8,102 bases of DNA from Klebsiella pneumoniae (GTDB lineage: Bacteria; Pseudomonadota; Gammaproteobacteria; Ga0077536). The translations under genes were made by a program, and so were the position numbers. Under the pieces are notes generated by a model, which worked only from the letters and a program-made list of their open reading frames with translations, searched no databases and was not told where the DNA came from. The DNA lies in contig CAMCBY010000171.1 in assembly GCA_945873015.1 (NCBI GenBank), positions 1-8,102 on the forward strand, read 5' to 3'. Of this stretch, positions 1-4,843 are shown in pieces; the first letter of the stretch is position 1; the number at the start of each line of letters is the position of its first letter.

Positions 1-494
1 ACGCAGCGCGCGCCGTGCGCACGCCGGTCGATGCAGCGCATAACGATTACACGCCACACTCCGGCGCACGTCGTGCGCACGAAATCCTCACCGAAGCCGG
101 CCGCCCGAGCTACGAGGGGCATCGTATGGCGCTGATCAATCTGTGGCGACCGATCATCGGGCCGGTACAGGACGTGCCGCTCGCCGTGTGCGACGCACGC
201 AGCACGGCCGAGGGCGATTTTGTGCCGACCGACATCCATCACTTCGGCGAAGACGACCTTGAGCACCCGCGCCACAGCGGTGAGATCTATTCGGTGCGTT
301 ACAACCCGGGCCACCGCTGGTACTACGCCTCGGACATGCGACCGGACGAAGTGCTGTTGCTCAAGAACTGGGATTCGGCACCCGACCACCACGCAGCCTA
401 TACCCCACACACCGGCTTCAAGAATCCGCTGGCGCCCGCCACAGCCACGCCGCGTGAAAGTATCGAAGCACGCACGCTGGTCGTGTTCGGCTGA
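1..494 (+). CDS. CmcJ/NvfI-family oxidoreductase, 3' part (5' end outside window)
   Basis: This is the C-terminal 163 residues of a protein whose reading frame is open to the left edge; the first whole codon is at base 3, so the GTG at 15 is not a convincing start. The pattern resembles the CmcJ / NvfI / gibberellin-A4-desaturase-like family, recognised from memory of its conserved blocks: HNDYT near residues 13-17, INLWRP followed by GPVQDxPLAVCDAR, EIYSVRYNPGHRWYY, MRPDEVLLLKNWDS, YTPHTGF and ESIEARTLVVF at the end. H13 and D15 of the HxD motif, H136 in TPHTGF and R157 near the C-terminus fit a non-haem Fe(II)/2-oxoglutarate-type site, which is an inference from fungal relatives such as NvfI. 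No signal peptide can be judged because the N-terminus is missing. The gene ends at a TGA and is followed by a long gap, so it is not obviously co-transcribed with the amidase. The substrate is unknown. Confidence 0.85.
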   Translation, partial: AARAVRTPVDAAHNDYTPHSGARRAHEILTEAGRPSYEGHRMALINLWRPIIGPVQDVPLAVCDARSTAEGDFVPTDIHHFGEDDLEHPRHSGEIYSVRYNPGHRWYYASDMRPDEVLLLKNWDSAPDHHAAYTPHTGFKNPLAPATATPRESIEARTLVVFG

Positions 495-940
495 GACGAG
501 ATTCGGCGCCAAAGCGCCGCCGCCCGCTGAGCGAGCGCCGTCAGTTCGCTCGTCGCCAACATCTGCGACTTGTTCTTCGCGTCCGACCTGCCGGGCGCTG
601 GCGACACCGCGTTACGCGTGAAGCCACTGCTCGCGTGCGTGCATATCTTTCTTGCACGCCACCCCAGCGTTGGCACTGCGAGACCTCGGCCGCGCCGGAT
701 GTGCTCCCGTAACGCAAACGGCAATACCCCCCGTCACCAAGAACCTCGCCACCGTCTTGCCGACGCGCAAGCAGTGCGCCGCAGTTTGGTGCGCGTAATG
801 CGCACTGTTGAAGGTCGAGATTGTGATCAAAAGCACTGTTTTATTTCACCAGCAGCGCTCCGCAGTTTTATAAAAAACTCAAACCGTTGTTTTTGATGGC
901 AATGAAATTCTGGCCTGTGTCTTGCTAAAAGCATCCAGGA

Positions 941-957
941 CTGTCGTGACGCGACAG
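941..957. promoter_or_regulatory. Short inverted repeat in amidase leader
   Basis: CTGTCG at 941-946 and CGACAG at 952-957 are perfect inverted arms around a 5-base centre. It lies about 100 bases upstream of the amidase start codon and could be an operator or a leader hairpin. It has no T-tract, so it is not a typical terminator. Function is unknown and chance occurrence is possible. Confidence 0.25.
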
Positions 958-1041
958 CAAAACAAAATCGAAAACTCAGTTCGTTGGCAGGCCCGTAACG
1001 CTCAAAAAAATTCAGCATCGTCGCAGCCGGCCGACATACCC

Positions 1042-1048
1042 GAGGAGG
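1042..1048 (+). promoter_or_regulatory. Ribosome binding site that fixes the amidase start
   Basis: GAGGAGG lies 5 bases before the ATG at 1054. The frame is open further upstream to a TTG at 922, but this strong Shine-Dalgarno sequence and the signal peptide that follows the ATG decide the start. Confidence 0.85.
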
Positions 1049-1053
1049 GTTTT

Positions 1054-2790
1054 ATGTTCACTCGCTCTCACTACGATCGCATCGCAGTCGTCACGGCTGC
1101 GCCGCGGGTGCGGCCACGCCATTTCGTTTCTTTGCTGTTCAGTGCCGCATTGGCGGCAGCGCCACAAGCCTACGCACTCAACATTGTCGATATCACGATT
1201 CCCGATATTCAGGCGGGTCTGGCCTCGCGATCGTTTACCGCAGTTGATCTGGTGAACGCGCACTTGGCACGCATCAACATCTACGAACCGCACTACAACA
1301 CTTTCACCTACTTCAACCCGACTGCAGTCGCTGAAGCGGCAGCGCTCGACGCGGAATACGCCATCAGTGGACCACGTTCAGCGTTGCACGGCGTGCCGGT
1401 GCTGATTAAAGAAGCGATGGATGTTAAAGGACTGCCCTCCACCGCCGGTTACGATCGTTTCAGCAGTCTTGCCGGCGGCATCGATCTCATTCCAGAAAGT
1501 GATGCGCCCGTGGTGCAGCGCCTGCGCGATGCCGGCGCGGTCATTATCGGCAAGACCAACATTCCTGAGTTCAGTCGCAGCGGTAACAACGCCAACACCA
1601 GTTGGGATGGTCCGACCTTCAACGCCTACGATCGCACGCTGCAACCAGGTGGCAGCAGCGCAGGCACCGCGGTCGGTGTGGCAGCGAGTTTTGGTGTGAT
1701 CGGCACCGCCGAAGAAACCGGTGGCTCGATTCAGAATCCTGCTGCGGCCAACAGCCTCGCCAGTGTCAAAACCACCTTTGGTCTGGTGCCCAACTCGGGT
1801 GTCGCACCGCTGTCCGGCGCAACCCGTGACGTGGTCGGACCGCACGCACGTACGGTGTATGACGCGGCAGTGATGTTGGATGTAATGGCCGGCTATACGC
1901 TGGCCGACGAGAAGACGATGGCCTCGGTGGGCAACATACCCGTAGATGGCTATACGAGTTTGTTTTCCACCGAAGCCTTGCAAGGTAAACGGTTTGGTTT
2001 GCTCGGAACTGGCTGGCGCAGCGGCATCACGCTGACGGCCGAGACGCAGAGCATGTACGACGGTGCCAAGGCCGAATTGATCGCCCAGGGAGCGACTTTG
2101 GTCGACGATCCGTTCCTCGGTACCAACTTCAGCGCCTTGCGCGCCGCCATCCCCAACGCCGCTGCATCCAATCCTTACTACTTCGAAAAATGGCTGGAGC
2201 GGATGGGCCCGAGCATGATAGTCAATCAGACAGCAGCGGCGAACGGCACCAGTTCGCTTGCTGCCCTCGATGCACTTGGCATCTCGCCGTTTGCGCCGGG
2301 GGAATCATTCGCGACCACGCCCACGAATTTTCCGACCGAATTTGCGCATCCCGATATCCCGCCAGATATCGGCGCATTTTTTGAAGCTCGCGCAGCGTTG
2401 AACTCTTTATTCAACAGCGTGCTTGATACCTACGACCTCGATGGTCTGTTTTTCCCGCAGGCGATTCGCCCGGTGCCGGATCTGGGCAATACCAGTATCG
2501 GCGCCACCACGGTATCGGAAATCAATATCGTCGGCATTCCCGGTGTAACCGTGTCAGGTGGCTACTACGCAGACAACTCACCGTTCAGCGTGTTTTTTGT
2601 CGGCAAGATGTGGTCAGAAGCCGAGCTGCTGTCGTTCGCCTATGACTATGAACAGGCAACCTTGCATCGCGTCACGCCGCAACTCGTGCCGCTGCCGGGT
2701 ATGGCGCCGCTGTTTGGCCTGGCCTTGGTGCCGCTGTTCTTGCGTCGTCGTGCGCAAACGCGCGCCTTGCCAATGACACTGGCGGCCTGA
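1054..2790 (+). CDS. Exported amidase-signature hydrolase with VPLP-type C-terminal sorting tail
   Basis: A 578-residue protein of the amidase signature family, which hydrolyses C-N bonds of amides. The catalytic Lys is K119 in the block GVPVLIKEAMDVKG, the cis-Ser is S201 in PGGSSAG, and the nucleophile is S225 in TGGSI. The 24-residue spacing between the two serines is the same as in mammalian FAAH. The N-terminus (about 1-41) looks like a Sec signal peptide: a basic stretch, hydrophobic FVSLLFSAALAAA, and a probable cut after AYA at 41. The C-terminus has LVPLPG (544-549), a hydrophobic segment (550-563) and RRR (564-566), matching the layout of a VPLPA/PEP-CTERM exosortase tail, with 12 further residues. 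The mature enzyme should therefore be exported and transiently or stably linked to the envelope. Start chosen from the GAGGAGG site and signal peptide. It appears monocistronic, with hairpins downstream. Family call is strong; substrate is unknown, and the sorting-tail call is a little weaker because it has VPLPG rather than VPLPA. Confidence 0.92.
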   Translation: MFTRSHYDRIAVVTAAPRVRPRHFVSLLFSAALAAAPQAYALNIVDITIPDIQAGLASRSFTAVDLVNAHLARINIYEPHYNTFTYFNPTAVAEAAALDAEYAISGPRSALHGVPVLIKEAMDVKGLPSTAGYDRFSSLAGGIDLIPESDAPVVQRLRDAGAVIIGKTNIPEFSRSGNNANTSWDGPTFNAYDRTLQPGGSSAGTAVGVAASFGVIGTAEETGGSIQNPAAANSLASVKTTFGLVPNSGVAPLSGATRDVVGPHARTVYDAAVMLDVMAGYTLADEKTMASVGNIPVDGYTSLFSTEALQGKRFGLLGTGWRSGITLTAETQSMYDGAKAELIAQGATLVDDPFLGTNFSALRAAIPNAAASNPYYFEKWLERMGPSMIVNQTAAANGTSSLAALDALGISPFAPGESFATTPTNFPTEFAHPDIPPDIGAFFEARAALNSLFNSVLDTYDLDGLFFPQAIRPVPDLGNTSIGATTVSEINIVGIPGVTVSGGYYADNSPFSVFFVGKMWSEAELLSFAYDYEQATLHRVTPQLVPLPGMAPLFGLALVPLFLRRRAQTRALPMTLAA

Positions 2791-2805
2791 CTCTGCGCTG
2801 TTCAC

Positions 2806-2848
2806 TGTCAGGTCCTCGGACGGCAACCGCCGCCCGCTGGACCTGACA
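2806..2848. repeat. 10-bp perfect inverted repeat after the amidase gene
   Basis: TGTCAGGTCC at 2806-2815 pairs perfectly with GGACCTGACA at 2839-2848, with a 23-base GC-rich spacer that can form its own small CGG/CCG stem. It begins 15 bases after the amidase stop and lies between convergent genes. No T-tract follows on either strand, so it may be an RNA 3'-end protector or part of a termination region. Confidence 0.45.
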
Positions 2849-2853
2849 ATTTC

Positions 2854-2880
2854 AGGGCTTGAACTCACCAAGCCTTCTTT
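2854..2880 (+). terminator. Probable intrinsic terminator of the amidase gene
   Basis: GGCTTG at 2856-2861 pairs with CAAGCC at 2869-2874 around a 7-base loop. The stem extends by a G-T wobble and an A-T pair to 2854/2876, and TTCTTT at 2875-2880 forms the T-tract. It lies about 65 bases after the amidase stop codon. Confidence 0.55.
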
Positions 2881-2912
2881 ATCAGGCGTTGTGCTTATCC
2901 ATCATCAATCCA

Positions 2913-2967
2913 TACGGCAGGCGCTGGCCAAGGACGGCCTCGCCTGCCGTACTGCGTTTGTTTTTTT
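2913..2967 (+). terminator. Long-stem terminator between convergent genes
   Basis: TACGGCAGGCG at 2913-2923 pairs perfectly with CGCCTGCCGTA at 2941-2951. Inside, GGCC at 2926-2929 can pair with GGCC at 2936-2939, giving about 15 base pairs interrupted by a small internal loop. A T-rich tract (TTTGTTTTTTT, 2957-2967) follows after 5 bases. The orientation suits plus-strand transcripts leaving the amidase gene and would shield the convergent peroxidase gene. The minus-strand side has no T-tract. Confidence 0.6.
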
Positions 2968-2982
2968 GTGCGTGAATGCGCG

Positions 2983-4050
2983 TCAGTCGATGAGGTCGCC
3001 CGGTGTTGCCGGCAAGCGCGGCATCTGCTGCGCAGGAAAGGGCCCGGATAGCGTCTCGAGGCAAGCCACGATATCGGCCACCTCGCCATCGCTGAGTGTT
3101 TTGTTGAGCTGCGTGCTTGCCATCACGCGCACCGCTTCGTCCATGGTATGCACCAGGCCATTGTGAAAATAAGGCGCGGTGAAAACCAGATTACGCAGGC
3201 TCGGCACCCGCCACATATTTTTGTCGGCGTCGAGTTTGGTCACCGTGGCGCGCCCGCTGTCGCTTAAGAAATCGTATTTGGCGACATAGGGACTGTTCGC
3301 ATAAGTCGGAAACTTCATGAACAAGCCGCTGCCTGGTGCCATTGCCGGACCACTGAAGTTCGGCCCCTGGTGACAGGTGACGCAACCTGTGTCGGCAAAA
3401 CGCGTCAGTCCACGTGCCTGTTGTTCGGTCAGGGCGGTGCGATCGCCTTTGGCGTAGCGGTCGTAGGGGCTGTCGGGCGTGATGAGGGTGCGTTCATAGG
3501 CGGCAATCGCCTTGGCGGCGTTATCCATGGTCACGACCTCGCCGGCGCCGAAAGCCTGCTCGAAATAAGGCCGGTAGCCGGGGATATGTTTGACTCGGTC
3601 AATGACCGCATCAAGGTTGGCCATGCCCATTTCAATGGGATTGGCCGGCGGGCCTTTCGCCTGGTCTTCGAGCGTGGCGGCGCGACCGTCCCAGAACTGA
3701 CTGCTGAGAAATGCCGCGTTCCATACCGTCGGCGCGTTGCGCCCGCCAACATGCCCATGCACGCCTATCGAGGTCGGACGATGATCGTCACCGCCCTCCA
3801 TGACGTTATGACAGGAAAAACAGGACACGTTGCCGCTCGACGACAGGCGCGTATCGAAATACAGCATCTTGCCGAGTTCGACCTTGGCCGGGGTAGTCGG
3901 ATTATCAGCCGGCGCAGGTGCGATAGCGGGTAATGCCAGCCAGGTTTGCTCAGCGGCGACGGGCATCACCCACATCGCCACCACGAACGCTGCCGGCAGG
4001 ACGTGCGCTGACGCGCCGCGACCGTTGTTTTCCATTGAATTGATGCGCAT
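2983..4050 (-). CDS. Diheme cytochrome c peroxidase (CcpA/MauG superfamily)
   Basis: A 355-residue periplasmic protein that would reduce H2O2 to water using electrons from small cytochromes or cupredoxins. Two haem c attachment sites are present: CFSCH at 77-81 and CVTCH at 223-227. Other family blocks are RNAPTVWN (104-111), FWDGRA with W120 (matching the inter-haem Trp), NPIEMG with E140 (matching the active-site Glu), VPSLRN (282-287) and TAPYFHNG (291-298). M310 in EAVRVM is the likely sixth ligand of the high-potential haem, favouring a true peroxidase over MauG, which uses Tyr. H98 or H100 is the candidate ligand or gating His of the peroxidatic haem. The N-terminus has a hydrophobic signal segment (about 18-33) with a probable cut after VAA. 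The start at 4050 is chosen because AAGGAAG precedes it by 5 bases and it leaves a normal signal peptide; the frame stays open to a GTG at 4122. It is divergent from the molybdenum hydroxylase operon, so it may be its electron acceptor or peroxide scavenger (inference). Confidence 0.92.
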   Translation of the reverse strand: MRINSMENNGRGASAHVLPAAFVVAMWVMPVAAEQTWLALPAIAPAPADNPTTPAKVELGKMLYFDTRLSSSGNVSCFSCHNVMEGGDDHRPTSIGVHGHVGGRNAPTVWNAAFLSSQFWDGRAATLEDQAKGPPANPIEMGMANLDAVIDRVKHIPGYRPYFEQAFGAGEVVTMDNAAKAIAAYERTLITPDSPYDRYAKGDRTALTEQQARGLTRFADTGCVTCHQGPNFSGPAMAPGSGLFMKFPTYANSPYVAKYDFLSDSGRATVTKLDADKNMWRVPSLRNLVFTAPYFHNGLVHTMDEAVRVMASTQLNKTLSDGEVADIVACLETLSGPFPAQQMPRLPATPGDLID

Positions 4051-4055
4051 ATCCG

Positions 4056-4062
4056 CTTCCTT
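4056..4062 (-). promoter_or_regulatory. Ribosome binding site that fixes the peroxidase start
   Basis: On the minus strand AAGGAAG ends 5 bases before the ATG at 4050. The upstream alternatives, a GTG at 4122 and an ATG at 4110, lack a site at a comparable distance. Confidence 0.7.
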
Positions 4063-4190
4063 TGCTGATGGTCCGAGCAAGGCATCGACACGGACGACGC
4101 TCTTCGCCATCAACCATCCCACAGACGAGTGCGTTCCTTTCTGACTTGTATCAGTTGCGAGAACGGGCGCGAGACGGCGTGGCTAGCGGC

Positions 4191-4202
4191 TAGTCGCGAC
4201 TA
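4191..4202. promoter_or_regulatory. Perfect 12-bp palindrome, candidate operator
   Basis: TAGTCGCGACTA is a perfect two-fold symmetric 12-mer in the divergent promoter region, about 140 bases from the peroxidase start and 180 from the operon start. This suits a dimeric repressor or activator acting on both units. No regulator gene is in the window, so the binding protein is unknown. Confidence 0.4.
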
Positions 4203-4370
4203 TCGCAAGCGCCCGCAAAGATTTTTAAGACAGGTTCATTGTGAAGCGTGCACTGATCGACACTGTCGCGGTTAAAGCGATAAAGATCGACGCAAAGTGC
4301 CAACCAGGTCCGCTGCCTGAAATGTGACTGCTCGTTAAATCGCCGCTTCGTTACGGTCAGCAATCCGGTG

Positions 4371-4377
4371 GAGGAAG
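4371..4377 (+). promoter_or_regulatory. Ribosome binding site of the [2Fe-2S] subunit gene
   Basis: GAGGAAG lies 6 bases before the first of two adjacent ATG codons (4384 and 4387). The spacing suits either; the first is taken as start. Confidence 0.7.
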
Positions 4378-4383
4378 CGACGC

Positions 4384-4824
4384 ATGATGACTCTCAAACT
4401 TAACGTCAATAATGTCGATCACACGGTCACGGTCAATGACCCAGGCATGCCCTTGCTGTGGGTGTTGCGTGATCTGCTTAGTCTGACGGGCACAAAATAC
4501 GGCTGTGGCATCGAAGTCTGCGGTGCATGCACCGTGCTGGTCGATGGCCAGCGGGAGCACGCCTGTGTGTTCGATGTGACCTCTGCCATCGGCAAAAAAG
4601 TCACCACCATCGAAGGTCTCTCCCCTGATCGCAGCCACCCGGCACAACAGGCGTGGATTGCCAATCAAGTGCCGCAGTGCGGCTTCTGCCAGCCCGGCAT
4701 GCTGATGTGTGTTGCCGGCGCGATGCAAGCCGGCCATCACGGCAGCGAAATCGCGTCGGAACTTAAGAACCTGTGCGTATGCGGTACCTACCAGCGCATC
4801 AAACAGTCCATCGCCAAGCTTTAA
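4384..4824 (+). CDS. [2Fe-2S] subunit of an IorAB-type molybdenum hydroxylase
   Basis: A 146-residue small subunit that passes electrons from the molybdenum site through two [2Fe-2S] clusters. The N-terminal plant-ferredoxin-like domain has C41, C46, C49 (in GCGIEVCGACTV) and C61. The C-terminal four-helix domain has C99 and C102 (CGFCQPGM) and C131 and C133 (LCVCGTYQRI). All eight cluster cysteines are present and the length fits IorA, CoxS and similar subunits. The residue between C131 and C133 is Val, where most relatives I recall have Arg. It has no signal peptide of its own, so it is probably folded in the cytoplasm and carried out by Tat with its partner. The partner gene begins 19 bases downstream, clearly the same operon. 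No separate FAD subunit gene is present, as expected for IorAB-type enzymes, which give electrons to a cytochrome or similar acceptor rather than NAD. Exact substrate cannot be read from the sequence. Confidence 0.94.
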   Translation: MMTLKLNVNNVDHTVTVNDPGMPLLWVLRDLLSLTGTKYGCGIEVCGACTVLVDGQREHACVFDVTSAIGKKVTTIEGLSPDRSHPAQQAWIANQVPQCGFCQPGMLMCVAGAMQAGHHGSEIASELKNLCVCGTYQRIKQSIAKL

Positions 4825-4843
4825 GCGCGGAGGCCATCACATC

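Larger units (their letters stand above)
495..1053. other. Gene-free gap with probable amidase promoter and leader
   Basis: No convincing gene is seen here. The left part is GC-rich and contains two small stem-loops: 504-509 with 514-519 (6 bp, CAAA loop) and 532-537 with 547-552 (6 bp). Either could help end transcription of the CmcJ-like gene, but neither has a T-tract. From about 828 the composition turns AT-rich, with an inverted AGTTTT/AAAACT pair at 864-879 and a TATAAA-like hexamer near 869. This is a reasonable place for the amidase promoter, though no good -35 box was found. Overlapping open frames on both strands here have no recognisable protein features. Confidence 0.5.
4051..4383. 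other. Divergent intergenic promoter region
   Basis: This 333-base gap separates the starts of the peroxidase gene and the molybdenum hydroxylase operon, so it must hold promoters for both directions. No gene is evident. It includes a perfect palindrome at 4191-4202, a directly repeated GATCGAC near 4257 and 4287, and short AT-rich patches near 4220-4230 and 4275-4285 that could include -10 elements. No convincing -35/-10 pair or sigma-54 site was found. Confidence 0.55.

Noticed and set aside
570..896. Possible small gene in the left intergenic gap (and overlapping minus-strand frames 398-724 and 612-836)
   Set aside because: The protein is Arg/Pro/Ala-rich with no domain or good ribosome binding site, and competing frames overlap it on the other strand.
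922..1053. Upstream TTG start for the amidase
   Set aside because: The extra 44 residues would precede a proper signal peptide, while the ATG at 1054 has a strong ribosome binding site.
1378..1983. Open frame of 201 codons on the minus strand
   Set aside because: It lies wholly antisense to the amidase catalytic region and has no recognisable domain; it is a by-product of GC-rich codon use.
2913..2951. Inverted repeat as the end of an insertion sequence or attachment site
   Set aside because: No transposase, target duplication or second copy is seen; position and T-rich tract fit a terminator better.
3370..3933. Open frame of 187 codons on the plus strand
   Set aside because: It is antisense to the diheme peroxidase, whose haem motifs and family blocks are certain.
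4051..4122. Upstream GTG start for the peroxidase
   Set aside because: It would add 24 residues before the signal peptide and lacks a well-spaced ribosome binding site; 4050 has both.
4709..4843. Upstream start for the molybdopterin subunit
   Set aside because: It would overlap the [2Fe-2S] gene by over 100 bases and bury the twin-arginine signal 45 residues inside the protein.
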